This document shows positions 12,006-22,989 of a stretch of 64,000 nt of DNA, in pieces (positions within the stretch are counted from its first letter, which is position 1; every line of letters begins with the position of its first letter). Source of the stretch: Peltaster fructicola (Eukaryota > Ascomycota > Dothideomycetes); the NCBI GenBank assembly GCA_001592805.2, contig CP051142.1:2852001-2916000 (forward strand). Direction: 5' to 3'. Made by a program: the position numbers and the translations under genes. A model generated the notes under the pieces. The model did not search any database. It worked only from the letters and a program-made list of their open reading frames with translations, and was not told the origin of the DNA.

Positions 12006-13959
12006 CTACAACCGTGCTCTACCAGCGACCAGCTGGTCCAAATCGCTCTGGCTGAAGGGCTCATAGGTGTCAGTGTTCGGCTGCACCCAGAGCAGACGAT
12101 CCTCTCGACCAGCAACACCATTCGCGATCTTCTCAAGATCAATACCCTCGTTCCGTAACGGCACCTTGTTCTGCTTGTTGTTGTGTATCGGCGTGGGCGA
12201 TTTCACAATCCTGATGAAGACTGGAACGGCATACTTTGGTAATCGCTTCCTTGCGTGTGCCAGCAGGCCTTTCCAGTTGAAGGAATCTCGTTCCTCAGGC
12301 TTGACGAAGATAGCCGCGACACCACATCTACCTTCGTGCGATGGGACTGTCGAGCCAAAGACGTTGGCCTCGAGCACTCCTGGGTAGCGACCAAGAACCT
12401 CAGCGACCTCAGCCGTCGAGACGTTCTCTGACTTCCATCGAAAGGTGTCTCCTAGACGATCCATAAAGGACCAGCGTCCGTCTGAGTCTCGTCGCAGAGC
12501 GTCTCCAGTGCGGTAGTACAGATCGCCCTTGACGAAAACGTCATGCTCGAAGCGCTTGTTCGTGGCTTCAGTGTTGTTGTGATAGCCAGCGAATTGCGCC
12601 TTGTCGGCACAAGCAACGAGGATCTCTCCGCCGTCCTCATAGGAGTTGCGCTTGCCGAAGCCAGTCACTGGGTCTCGCCAGATCTTGTCGGCGTCCTCGT
12701 AGTCGATTTGCACTGGGACGAGTTGCTTCTTGGTGAGTAGACGAAGCAGAGCACCATGCTGACCGACGTAGCCTTGTGAGAATGGCCCTCTGCAGACATT
12801 GAGCAGGGAGAGCATGCCTTCGGTGGAGTTGAAGAACTCGTTGACTTGTGGTACGTTGAAACGCTCTTGGAACTTGGCCCAGACGTCTGGTCGCATGCCA
12901 TTACCAAAGACCATCTTCAAATCGTGGTCCTTATCTAGCGGAGACGGAGGTGCTGTCAGGAGATATCGCGCGGTCTCGCCAACATAGACGAATGCATTGG
13001 CCTGCGAATCGTGGATATCCTGCCAGAAGTTTGATGTGCTGAAACGCCTTCCAATGCACAGCGTCACACCACTTATCATGCAGCCAAGAGCTGTAGACAG
13101 GCCAGTGCCGTGGTACAAGGGCATGCAATCATACCACCGATCGCCAGCTTGCAGCGCACCAGCCGAGATTATAGGTATGCCGATAGCATAGGCACGCTCG
13201 GTCTTGAAGCCGCATGCCTTGGGATGACCTGTGGTTCCAGAGGTATAGAAGAGCACGATCGGGCTGTCACCATTGATGTGCTTACGGAACTCATCTCCAG
13301 GTCGCTCGACGACATAGCTGTCGATCTTTGCTTTGGTTGCGTCGTCCAAGACAATGATTCGCATGCCAAGGTCGTTCTCGATTCTGCTTCTGACAGCTTC
13401 GATCCGCTCACGGCAACCAGCCTCCTCGTCGATGATGAGCAGCTTGGCGCCAGACACCTTCAAGCAGTGGACGAGACTGTCTCCCGCTAGGTTGTAGTTG
13501 ATCTCTGCTGGTGCACAACCGATGGCCCAGCAGCCCAGGACATCGAACATGAATTCAGGTGCGTTGATGAGGTAGGTGCCGACGAGTTGACCCGGCGTAA
13601 CGCCTTGATCGAGGAAGAACTGCGCATACTGCAAGCTCTTGTCGTAGGTTTGCTGCCATGTGTACTCGACAGCAGGCTTGCCGGGACCTTCACGATACCA
13701 GATGGCGCAGTCATTTGGTCGCTGCGGTATCTGGTCTTCAAAGTCGTACCAAAGAGACGCACGCTTCGACGTCGATCTCTTCTTGAGCTGTCGTGCAACT
13801 GAGATGCCCAGCCTGAGAGTCTTCAAGTCACGTCCAATGTGGTACTTTCCATTGGCGTATGCTGTTGCGGCCGCAAGAGCCAAAGCTTCAGCTATTCGAC
13901 GTTAGATCAGCGAGATCTTGCAGTAAGAAACAAGCTCTTTGAAACTCACCTACAACCAT
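12006..13959 (-). CDS. very-long-chain acyl-CoA synthetase / fatty acid transport protein, FAT1-like
   Basis: Two exons on the minus strand encode 631 residues: a 10-base first exon (13959-13950, ATGGTTGTAG), then 13891-12006. The long frame has no ATG near its start; splicing supplies it and gives MVVAEALALAAATAYANGK. The AMP-binding P-loop is LFYTSGTTGHPK (about 217-228), followed by FNSTEG, YRTGD and the FATP/VLACS signature DRLGDTFRWKSENVST. These enzymes activate very-long-chain fatty acids to CoA esters using ATP. The C-terminus is -ARL, matching the PTS1 peroxisomal consensus, so this is likely a peroxisomal paralogue serving beta-oxidation rather than a plasma-membrane importer; that location is inferred. 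Confidence 0.88.
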
Positions 13960-14926
13960 CTTCGCTTCCTTCTAATCCCTAGTTTGCTTTGAGCTGTATT
14001 TCGAGGAGTTTGGTCAGTACAGCTTCACTCAGGAGCGAGAGGGATGTCGCTTTCTCAACAAGGAGACGATGACCTCGGCTCGAAGTGAGCTACAGTCCCT
14101 CGTTGAGGACCACATCATGCCGTTCAGTTATTCCGTGCTGCGTGCTGGCTTGCCACCATTAACTGCAGAAAGGGTTAGAATGCCCCGGACGCCTTGCCAT
14201 TTACTGGGGAAAGCTTCATTAACCTCGGATCTCAACCATCAGGCCAGCTTCTTTGCGCGTTGTTGCGCGTCGCGTCTCTGGACACCAAACTTCATCTTGG
14301 TTGCAGACCATTAACCGCTGCTGCACTCAATAGCTGAGCTCTGTGCATAGCTTGAGGCTCGAGACGTGTCGAGTGCTGAAAGCTGCGACCGTGCTGCACC
14401 ACCACCGTGACATGCACCAGAATCTGCCTCATCTGTGGTGCTGTCTTTGCAGTCGAAGCATGAATGGTCTGATAGCTACTACTAGACAATGTCGAGAGCA
14501 GCCGGTACTGTAAGCAACGAATGGCTTACCAACAGCATCATCAAGGAATCCGCGACAATGCTTTATGCAGGGCAAACAGCACACCGCGAGAAAGGCTTGG
14601 GATGCCTCCAGCGTCAATCAAGGTGCTTGCTATCAAGCATGGATCGAAAGCGCATCCACGAACGTCACAGATGCTTCTTCCTTTGACATCACTTGGTCAG
14701 AGGCTGTGGGACCAGGTTTGCTCACGCGCATGCCTGTCAAGAAACCAGTCCGCGGCGTCTTCAGACCACACGTGGATCATCGCTACCCAATGAAGCTTGC
14801 ACATCTAACCCTACGACTGCAGCGTCACGTAATGCGCTGCAGCTCCAGTGTCTCGACAGGTAAGACGTGTAACATTTCTTTCCTTGTCATCGCGTCTATC
14901 GTTCGTCAATATCACAACTCTCAACA
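13960..14926. promoter_or_regulatory. divergent intergenic region, acyl-CoA synthetase / glycine-zipper protein
   Basis: About 967 bases separate the two start codons. The 60 bases before 14927 are pyrimidine-rich (TTTCTTTCCTTGTCATC). No gene is recognised; a long + frame beginning here is an out-of-frame shadow of the downstream gene. Confidence 0.5.
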
Positions 14927-16067
14927 ATGGCAGACTACTCTAGAGAGCCTTACCCTCCTCGAGCCGATCGCTATGCACCAGCGGGTTCACAGTATGACGA
15001 GTACGCGCCTTCAGGAAGTGGACAGCGACGCCCGTATGATGACCAGAGCCAGATGCACCCTGGATACGAGCCACGAGGTCGAGATCCACCAAGCGGGGAG
15101 CACTATAGCAGCTACAACGAACCGCGAGATCGTGAATCGCGTGCTAGAGGACAATATGACGATTACAACGAGCCACAAGGTCATGGTCTGCCGTCCAGAG
15201 ACCAGTACAGCGAGCCACGACGTCGAGAGCCAGTCGATAGCTACAACGAGCCACCACCAGCTAACAGATACGACGATACGAGACGAACGAGTGACCACCA
15301 CCATCGGTCCGGTATTCCTCCTCCGCCCACAGATGAAGAGCTTGCTGCGTCTGCACAGGAGCCACTCCCACATGAGGGCAACCAGTTAGCGCCGTACGAG
15401 GAAGAGAAGGCATACGCAGAGTATCAGCGCGGAGAGGAGGAGCGAGAGGCATACTATGCTCGTCCACCACCCACCGACTACGATCGTCGCCCACTCTCAA
15501 TAGATCGCTACGATCAACGGCCATCTCCTCCCGAGCATCACAGCAGACGTGCGCCTTCTGCAGACTACTACGATCATCGACCGAGGCGGCATACGAATGA
15601 CAACGATAGGCGTCGAGACGAACAACCGCCGAGAGAGAAGGAAAGAGACCTGGCAGGACCACTGATTGGTGGAGGAGCAGGCGCCCTTCTTGGACATGAG
15701 CTCATTGGCAAAGGAGCTCTAGGCACAATCGGTGGTGCGGTCGTCGGTGCTAGTGAGTTTTCACAAGCTTTAGTGGTCGATATTGCTGACATATACACCA
15801 GTTGCTGCCAAAGGCATGGAGAATTATGAGCAGAAGAAGCGCCGAGAAAAGGATGAAGAGCGCCAGCGTATACGACGTGAATATGACAGTGAAGTCTACG
15901 ACCCACGAGGTAGCTATCGCAACAGTAACTTCTACGACAGCCAGTACGCAAGCCCAGCAGCATCGGCTCATGGCTCTGCGCGCGCTCCACCGAGGAGAGC
16001 AGGCCCGCCACGAAGGCATCGCAAGAAACCGAGCTCCAGTTCAGACAGCTTCACGAGTGACGACTGA
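14927..16067 (+). CDS. disordered Tyr/Arg/Pro-rich protein with glycine-zipper segment
   Basis: Two exons (14927-15752, 15802-16067) encode 363 residues. Residues 1-240 are low complexity, rich in Tyr, Arg, Pro, Asp and Gln with repeated YNEP and Y-D-R patterns, and predicted to be disordered. Around 245-285 lies GPLIGGGAGALLGHEL followed by GTIGGAVVGAIAAKG, a double glycine-zipper hairpin like those in bacterial 17-kDa-antigen-type proteins and many uncharacterised fungal proteins. The tail is basic, charged (YEQKKRREKDEERQR) and ends in SSSSDSFTSDD. The zipper could insert in or oligomerise at a membrane. No function is known to me. Confidence 0.75.
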
Positions 16068-16323
16068 TACTGTGCAACTACAATGGATCTCCGATGTAGC
16101 GATGGGTCTGGCGAAGAAGCTTCATATCGCTATTTCTCGGGAATCGTCATGTCAAGCAATCTTCTCAGTTGGCAGAACAGTTGGGCGAGTCGTTCCCATT
16201 TGTTGTAGCAAGGCTATCATGATATCACTTCCACTGCCATATCGGAGATGCACTGTATATTGCTTATGATGCTTCCTTGAAGTCGTAAATACGTTATACA
16301 TTTCCATTCCCATATGCTAAAGC

Positions 16324-19300
16324 CTAGACAGAACCCGTCCATTTTACGTTGTCATCGGCGGCACGAGTTCGTAGCAGCCAATCCACAGCTCTATCGACCC
16401 TCAATCCGTCTCCAGTATCTGTAGTCTTCAATGCCAGGGTGGCTTCAGCAGCTGTGAAGCCCATGGACATAATTCGTTGCACTGCAAGCTCGACTGTGCC
16501 TACGCCGACGCCGTTGAATGCTCGCAATGCTTGTCGTGCCGGCTGTGCAGCCTGGTGTTGTGTCATAGCGGGCGAAGTTATCGTTTGTTGTAATGTTGCT
16601 GCGGAGGATGGTGAGATAGCCGGAGCTGATCGCAGCGCTGGGTGAATCGCTGCGAGCGATGGGACTGGTGGCAGGGTCATATTCTTTGGTGGAAAGCGCG
16701 GTGTCAAGTTCACACCGCCAGATAGTGTGCTCATGATGCTCATCGGTCGTTCCATGCTCATATCGACAAGTGGCACGCGTTTGAAGGCGGAATTTTGTCG
16801 TCGTGCTCTGATCTCTTCAGCGTGGCCTTGGATTCGGCGTCGAGACTTCTCCTTCTCTTCCTGCTCGAGAGCTGTCTGTGCCTTGACGTTTGCTGCGATC
16901 ACTCGTTCCTCGTACAGTCGAGCGACTGGCTCCTTGAGGAATGTGCAGCGACTTGTCGTTTGCGTGGGTGGAGACCATTCCGTCCATCCGTTTTGCTTCG
17001 CAAGTGCAAAGCCTGCGGACGATGTGTCAGAAGCATACTCGGCCAGCTCGAGCACCACAGTCGGACCAAGAGTCACAACCCAGGCGATCCACTCCTCAAG
17101 CATGTACTCTTGCTTCTCGATTTCCTTTTCAGCATCACCTTTCTCAATAGAGCAGTTGTCGTAGATGCCGTATTCCTTTGCCTGGTCCACGCGACCGAGG
17201 TAACCTTGAAGAAGTGATGCCATGCAGGTCCAGATCTCTGTAATGTCGTACAGCTGGTCGGCGGTAAGGCCCTCGCCGTTCCCGCTGCCGAAGTACTCAG
17301 GAGCGTTGAGCAGGATTGAGCCGACGTCAAACTCCACGTTCATGCTGACGGTCGCAGCACAGTCGAGGTTATTAGCCAGACGTCCTCCCTTGAGCCAGTC
17401 AAGCTGTCCTATAAGGTCCTCGTCTCGTCCTTTCTGGTTACCAAAGATGGCACAGAATGTCCAGATACGCCAGAAAGCATCTGTCACCTGCTGTGCTCGA
17501 GGATGTGCCTTGTCGCTCATGGCGGCTACTGTCTCCTTGCGCAGGTATGTCTGGCAGCCAGCGACAATGATAGTCTTGAGACTGTTGATCGTGTTAGTGT
17601 CTCGTCTCCACGCTTGAACATAAGATGCAGGAGACTGCTCGACAATAGTGATCTCGTCGTCGTCAACCTCTTCCGTGTCGAGCAGCTGTGACTTTCGTGT
17701 CGGTTTGAGCCATTGTCGAAGCTCATATCCGGGTGCTGATTCATTGCGTGCGACGCGTCTTACTAGTCGTCTTTCGTTCTCACGATACACTCTGTGCATG
17801 CCTCTGTTAATTAGGATAGCATTCATCAGGTCTTCGATAGAGGTCAGCGAGGCGAGGATCTTGACAAGGACGCCCTCAGCAGCCTCTTGTGAAGCTGCTT
17901 GCGAAGCAGTTCGTCGAAGTTTTGGTCGCATGACTTCCGGTCCAGACACCACAATGAGACCATCATCGATGACCGCCTGCTCAATAAGTTTGTCGTCGCG
18001 GTCGATGAAGTCAGCAAAGCCTCGAGTTCTAGGCAGATCGGCAGAGGTGACGCTCCGACTGAGGCGATGCTTCACCCACCAATCAGCGGGAGGGGCGTCA
18101 TGCGTGTCTGTAGGCTGGCTACAGGGATCCGATAAGCGCCTGATTTGTAGCTTGTCGTTGTCTACATTCGAAGCAGCAGGTGATGATGCCGGCGAATAAG
18201 AGTTCCGTCTGGCGAGGGTCGGGGGTTGGAGTACTATTGCAGCGCTCGGTTCCTTCGGCTGCACATCACTAGGAGTTGGTAATGTGACGTTCGTGATGAG
18301 CAGGCCAGTGTCTTGAAGCTCTTTGCTCCTGAGTGACAGACCAGCGATTGTAGGTATATGCTCAGACATGCGACCGAGATGTTCATGCAGATCGATCTCA
18401 GCTTGGCTCAAAGTCGTGCTCTCGACTTCAGACTCCGATTCGGATTCCACATCGTCCTCGTCGTCATCCTCTTCCTCTTCGCCAGGAATGTAAGGCGATG
18501 TTCTCATGAACTCTTGATCGAAAACATCGAGCTGAGTCATGCTTCGAGTTGAGCGCAAGCTTTGGTCTTGGAAGGAGTATGCCTTCTTCAGTAGAGGACG
18601 CGGACCGTTGCCGGGTCTGGCAGTCTGAGGTCGTTTGGGAGCAGTCGGAGATATAGGTTTGAGGTTCGGCGGCATGGGAAATGAGTGGCTGAATTCTGAC
18701 AAAGTAGGGGTTGGAGGGAGTGGCTTGTCCATGTATGACTTGGTGATAGGCGTATAATCGTCGAGTGCTGCAGCGACAGTCGGGTTGATGATTGAGAAGA
18801 CAGCGCTCGCAGACTTGTTGCTTCGTGTAGACCGCAGACGCTTTGTTATCTGTGTCGGAGGTGCCTCGACGCTTGTGCTGGAGCTACGGTTGGAGTAGTC
18901 GCTTTCGTCCTTGTTTGCAGAACTTGGAGTTGAGGATGCTCTTGATGGCTCCTCTCGTTGTGAAGCTGAGCTGTTTGCTCTGCTCTGCTCGACTGGGCTA
19001 AAGACTGTCGTTGCTCGTGAGAGGCTACGTTTCCTGCCGTCGGGGCCACAGTCTGTCAATGGTGAGACCTCGCGCACGGGAAACGAGCCTCTGACTGTGT
19101 CGCTTGTTCGACGCGATGGGCCAGAGCTCGTTGCTGGTCGTCTGAGCGCTGCGATACTTTGCTCTCGTGTGAGCAGCTTCCCTGGAGGGATGACAACGGT
19201 GAGATTTGGCTTCGTCCGGCTTCGATAGGCACTCTCGTCCGACTGTGCGCGCGAGTGCCCTGGTGTGACCATGGATCGAGAGTCGAAGTATTCCTCAGAG

Positions 19301-19842
19301 TGCCTCGTTGGTCTCGAGCCGCCTTCCCAATGTATGATTCCGTCTACCCACACGCCAATGCGATCAATGCTGCTCTTTGCTTTCGTATGCGTCCTATTCG
19401 GCGACCGCTGCTCAGCAATGATGTGTGCTTGTGTTTCTCTCAGTGTCGACGCCTGTCGAACGGCTGTTGCGCAGGCGAACTCCAGTGGAGACGACTCTTT
19501 GGCTGACTTTGCGAATGGCGCTGGCGAGCGTGCTGATAATGGCGTCTTCAAGGGTATTATGCCCGTCTTTGGTACTGCGTTCAAGATGGTGCCCTTGCCG
19601 GAAGTCTTCTTGGGCTTGAGACTCGGCTTCCTCGGTGCTGGTGCTGGTCGTTGCTTGCCATTGCCGTCAATGGCTCGAATTGGTGGAGGAAAACCACGCA
19701 TCATGGTAGGGTCGGCAAGGTCGATTGAGTCTACGCCTCTGCGTGAGAAGATCGATATGGTCCGACGCGCGCTGGCATTTGTTCGTGGTTTGTATGCTCG
19801 GTCGAGATCGATCGGATCATGCGCTCGCTGCTGGGACAGCAT
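16324..19842 (-). CDS. large UBA-domain protein, conserved in filamentous ascomycetes
   Basis: A single 1172-residue frame starts at an ATG at 19842. The first 550 residues are Ser/Pro/Arg-rich and probably disordered, with an acidic run (EEEEDDDEDD) at about 455-470. A folded central part (about 700-1010) has no name I can give; it includes YVQAWRRDTNTINSL and AFWRIWTFCAIFGN and is predicted mostly helical. A basic coiled segment (EQEEKEKSRRR) follows. A UBA domain ends the protein at about 1115-1165 (VQRIMSMGFTAAEATLAL, then VDRAVDWLLRTR), so ubiquitin binding is likely. The 5' flank is pyrimidine-rich on the coding strand. Confidence 0.8.
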   Translation of the reverse strand: MLSQQRAHDPIDLDRAYKPRTNASARRTISIFSRRGVDSIDLADPTMMRGFPPPIRAIDGNGKQRPAPAPRKPSLKPKKTSGKGTILNAVPKTGIIPLKTPLSARSPAPFAKSAKESSPLEFACATAVRQASTLRETQAHIIAEQRSPNRTHTKAKSSIDRIGVWVDGIIHWEGGSRPTRHSEEYFDSRSMVTPGHSRAQSDESAYRSRTKPNLTVVIPPGKLLTREQSIAALRRPATSSGPSRRTSDTVRGSFPVREVSPLTDCGPDGRKRSLSRATTVFSPVEQSRANSSASQREEPSRASSTPSSANKDESDYSNRSSSTSVEAPPTQITKRLRSTRSNKSASAVFSIINPTVAAALDDYTPITKSYMDKPLPPTPTLSEFSHSFPMPPNLKPISPTAPKRPQTARPGNGPRPLLKKAYSFQDQSLRSTRSMTQLDVFDQEFMRTSPYIPGEEEEDDDEDDVESESESEVESTTLSQAEIDLHEHLGRMSEHIPTIAGLSLRSKELQDTGLLITNVTLPTPSDVQPKEPSAAIVLQPPTLARRNSYSPASSPAASNVDNDKLQIRRLSDPCSQPTDTHDAPPADWWVKHRLSRSVTSADLPRTRGFADFIDRDDKLIEQAVIDDGLIVVSGPEVMRPKLRRTASQAASQEAAEGVLVKILASLTSIEDLMNAILINRGMHRVYRENERRLVRRVARNESAPGYELRQWLKPTRKSQLLDTEEVDDDEITIVEQSPASYVQAWRRDTNTINSLKTIIVAGCQTYLRKETVAAMSDKAHPRAQQVTDAFWRIWTFCAIFGNQKGRDEDLIGQLDWLKGGRLANNLDCAATVSMNVEFDVGSILLNAPEYFGSGNGEGLTADQLYDITEIWTCMASLLQGYLGRVDQAKEYGIYDNCSIEKGDAEKEIEKQEYMLEEWIAWVVTLGPTVVLELAEYASDTSSAGFALAKQNGWTEWSPPTQTTSRCTFLKEPVARLYEERVIAANVKAQTALEQEEKEKSRRRIQGHAEEIRARRQNSAFKRVPLVDMSMERPMSIMSTLSGGVNLTPRFPPKNMTLPPVPSLAAIHPALRSAPAISPSSAATLQQTITSPAMTQHQAAQPARQALRAFNGVGVGTVELAVQRIMSMGFTAAEATLALKTTDTGDGLRVDRAVDWLLRTRAADDNVKWTGSV

Positions 19843-22011
19843 GGCTGCGAGTGTTATTATCTAAAGCTTAACTGTGTTGGAGTGGCTGAATCCCAGGAAT
19901 CAAGCTGATGACGAATTGCCGAGCATCGAACAAACAGACATCGAGGTGTTGCAACTGATCGCAGGTGGGAAACGGGTAGGTGTTGGAGTGAGGCTTCGAT
20001 CAAACGGAGGACCTTGTTGGATTCACCTGTAGCAGGAAAAGGTGAAACGCGAGTAGATCAGACGAAAGGAAAAAGGCTAATTAGAGCGCAACGAAGATCG
20101 CGTGTGAGAATGAATAGGAAGGAAGGGAAATGTGCTGCGTTATACCAGCACCATGTTGGTTGCGATCAGCAGCAGTAGCAGATTGAGCAGCGATAGTACC
20201 ACCAAGTAGTCGAGGAATCTAGTCAGCACGCCTGCTCGCCTAGCACCTCCCTCGCCCGCGCCCTCCACTGTACCGAATGGTGGCCTGGCCATAGCTATAG
20301 GGTTACAGCCATGCGATATTAGAGAATAGATGCAACGGAGCATGATAGCGTGATCCTTCGAGCTTGCCATGGGCAAAGAAGGACGACGTTGGATGGAGGC
20401 GTGCAGCAGGAAAAAATTGAGCTTCTAAATCGGGTGTGTCTGAGAGGCTGGGGCACGCGGCCCGTGCTGCCGTACATCGAGACGCTCGCTTCCTTATTGG
20501 TGTCCCACTGACCTGGCTACATCCTCTATACACGCACTCTGCAGTGTGCCACGACCAGCACTGCATCTTGCACATTCTCGTCGCTCATTCCGGTCTCCGT
20601 TCGACGCTCGATGTCGAGGACTCTGCAGTGCCCGCACAGCGGCGCACTCTTATCACAAGGTTAAACCCACTCGGCGTCATTTAAACTTTACGCAGGAGCG
20701 TTATAGCTAATGTATCATGTTGCCGTGAATGATGACAATCGCTATTCGCACGTGCAGTCGTTCACCTTGGCCTGCTACGCTCGAGCACTGTTCGGCGATC
20801 TCGCCTCAGTCAGCACAAGCCAGGCTTTGCTATGTCAGATAGAGGTGGCCTGAGCAGAAGACATCATCGCCACAGTCTGTACCCTACATGAATAGATCTT
20901 GGCGGCTAGAGGAGGTGTTGGTATGGCTCAGGCTATACGCATGGCAACCGATAGCTGCAAACCTTGTCGACGTCCCCACTGCAACGAGGAGGCATGCTGC
21001 TCCCACGATGTCATGGATGCCATGTTGGTGGTGCAGATAAGAGCCCACGATCACACAGATGGCGATCGGCAGTACCGGTCCACGTTGCCTACACGAGTCT
21101 GCCATTGCACACCTCATATCCCTTAGCGCTGGCGACTGGCCGAAGCCACGTCGAATGTTAATTCACTTCGTTGCGCACATCTGCTTTCTGCTGGAATTGT
21201 CAATAGGTGAAGACGTCTGAAGAAGCAAGCGCTCCGAACCGCCGCCTTCGCCTCACGCCATATCGGACGGTGTCGTCAGGGTGGCCTCTTCCCTTTGAGG
21301 CACAGTCGCAAACCCGGACGTGCTACGCGCCCATGTACATCATCCATGCGAAAGCGACTGTTGGCTAGACCCACCGCATTGCAGCCGGCAGTGTACCTGC
21401 AGCCAATCCCTGCCTTCGCTGCCGAATCCTTCGCTTCAATCCTACGTCAGATGCGATACGGCAGGTTCTCGACCCGAACCCTCTGCACTGCAGGTCATTG
21501 ACCAGCGGTCCTGCGAGAGGTCGTGAAGAGCCGATGGTGACCTCAAGGTCTGCTGTGCCTCCAACACAGCTGGGGCGTCTGCCAGTACATACCTGACATC
21601 ACTCGTTCTGATCGTATGAAGCACGGCGTGTTCATGCTCAACAACAGGGATCAGACTTTAGGAAGAGGCACACATACGAGCCGCAAGATCAGCCGTCATC
21701 AATGCTTTCGTCTGACACACCATCACGAAGGACACATGAGGTCCAACCGATAGCTGAGGCAAGCCTTGGCAGATGTGGCAACTTTATACCTTTGAAAACT
21801 GTGGCAGCTGCTGATGAGCCAAGTCAGCTAACAAGGAGAAAGCCTGTGGACAATCACACTGAACTGGCCCATAAAGTGACATGATGGCAGCAAAATCATA
21901 CACACAGTGTACTTAGACTTTCGAGGGACTGGCAAACGATGGCGCAAGCAACGCTGCCTTATTCCTTCCTCCATATCGCTGGCCGAGAGACACCGTAAAA
22001 CCGTTCCATCA
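19843..22011. other. 2.2 kb intergenic region with one candidate small gene
   Basis: The first 300 bases should hold the promoter and leader of the UBA-protein gene. Apart from the small membrane-protein candidate at 20140-20370, I see only short unrelated frames. One minus-strand frame, 21117-20884, is 77 codons with two hydrophobic stretches (VLPIAICVIVGSYL and IVGAACLLVAV) but no family match. The right end is the 3' flank of the CDK gene. Confidence 0.4.
20140..20370 (-). CDS. candidate small tail-anchored membrane protein
   Basis: An ATG frame of 76 residues is read on the minus strand. An internal ATG at 20292 would give 50 residues. The C-terminus is one strong hydrophobic segment (FLDYLVVLSLLNLLLLLIA) followed by TNMVLV and the stop, the layout of a tail-anchored protein; the region before it is Gly/Arg-rich. 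It lies about 300 bases upstream of the UBA-protein start on the same strand, so it could also be an upstream frame in that transcript's leader. No family is recognised, and the case rests on composition only. Confidence 0.3.
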   Translation of the reverse strand: MASSKDHAIMLRCIYSLISHGCNPIAMARPPFGTVEGAGEGGARRAGVLTRFLDYLVVLSLLNLLLLLIATNMVLV

Positions 22012-22989
22012 TTAGTAAGCTCGTTGTTGTTGGCTGACCATTCCTTGCACAGAGGATGAATAACCGGACTGGACAGCTTGAGCGTTTCGTGCATTCAGCT
22101 CTGCGAACCATGGATGCTGCAAAGCCTGCTGTGCCGAACAGCGCATCTCTGGACGCAGCTGAAGCATCTGTGTCAGCAGCTGCAATCCCATAGTGTCGAT
22201 CTGCGGCAGAATGGCGCGGAGCTCCTGCGTAGCATATACAGGCCAGTTGGATTTGTACTCAGGAAATTGACTGATTCCAGGCCATGATCGCTCGCTTGGC
22301 GTGCCCATCAGGCGGAAGATCTTCAGCAGCTGATCCTCATTGGTGGTGCCTGGGAAGAGCGGACGGCCGGTGAACATCTCGGCCATTATGCAGCCCGCGG
22401 ACCAAATGTCGATGCTCGTATTGTATGTGCGAGATCCCAGCAGCACGTCAGGGGCACGGTACCACAGTGTGACGACTTCATTGCTGAATGTGTTGACAGG
22501 AATGCCGAAGGCGCGCGCCAGACCAAAATCCGCCAGCTTCAGCTTGCCGTGCGTGTTGATCAGGAGATTCTGGGGCTTGAGATCGCGGTGCAGCACTCGA
22601 TTGTCATGACAAAAGGCGATTCCACGTAGGAGTTGCCACATGAACGATTTGATGGTCGTGGGGTCGAGAGCACCTCGTTGGCCTGATGGTGAAGTATAAC
22701 TATCCATGTACTTCTTCAGATCCTTGTCCATGTACTCAAACACCAGCATCAGCTTGTTCTCCGTGTGAATAACATCGTACAGAGAAACGATGTTCTCATG
22801 TTTCAACTCCTTCATAAGCGAGATTTCTCGGATTGCTGTGCTGGGTGTGCCTTCCTCACTGTCGAGGTGGATCTCTTTCAGAGCGACGAATTGACCGGTC
22901 TGGCCATTGCGACCCTTGAAGACAGTTGCATATGTGCCCTCACCTAGCTTTTCCAGCTGCTGAAAGCTGCTTGGATGTCGCTTGTCCAT
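22012..22989 (-). CDS. PHO85: cyclin-dependent protein kinase, PHO85 type
   Basis: One exon encodes 325 residues. The start is the ATG at 22989, opening [16 protein letters not shown] as in fungal Pho85 proteins. The Gly loop is GEGTYATV, the catalytic Lys38 is in VALKE, the PSTAIRE helix is at 49-55, the catalytic loop HRDLKPQN is at 135-142 and DFG at 154-156. Activation-loop and C-lobe motifs ([12 protein letters not shown]) are intact. Pho85 kinases pair with Pcl-type cyclins to control phosphate response, glycogen metabolism and morphogenesis; the Aspergillus homologues are PhoA and PhoB. The frame stays open a further 64 codons upstream but contains no ATG there. It is divergent from eIF1A. 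Confidence 0.93.
   Translation of the reverse strand: MDKRHPSSFQQLEKLGEGTYATVFKGRNGQTGQFVALKEIHLDSEEGTPSTAIREISLMKELKHENIVSLYDVIHTENKLMLVFEYMDKDLKKYMDSYTSPSGQRGALDPTTIKSFMWQLLRGIAFCHDNRVLHRDLKPQNLLINTHGKLKLADFGLARAFGIPVNTFSNEVVTLWYRAPDVLLGSRTYNTSIDIWSAGCIMAEMFTGRPLFPGTTNEDQLLKIFRLMGTPSERSWPGISQFPEYKSNWPVYATQELRAILPQIDTMGLQLLTQMLQLRPEMRCSAQQALQHPWFAELNARNAQAVQSGYSSSVQGMVSQQQRAY

Noticed and set aside
14565-15389. 274-codon open frame on the + strand
   Set aside because: It overlaps the 5' part of the glycine-zipper gene in another frame; its protein is Thr/Arg/His-rich with no domain, a shadow of the biased codons beneath.
20884-21117. 77-codon minus-strand frame with two hydrophobic stretches
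   Set aside because: No homology recognised, and the hydrophobic segments are short and interrupted by His and Thr.
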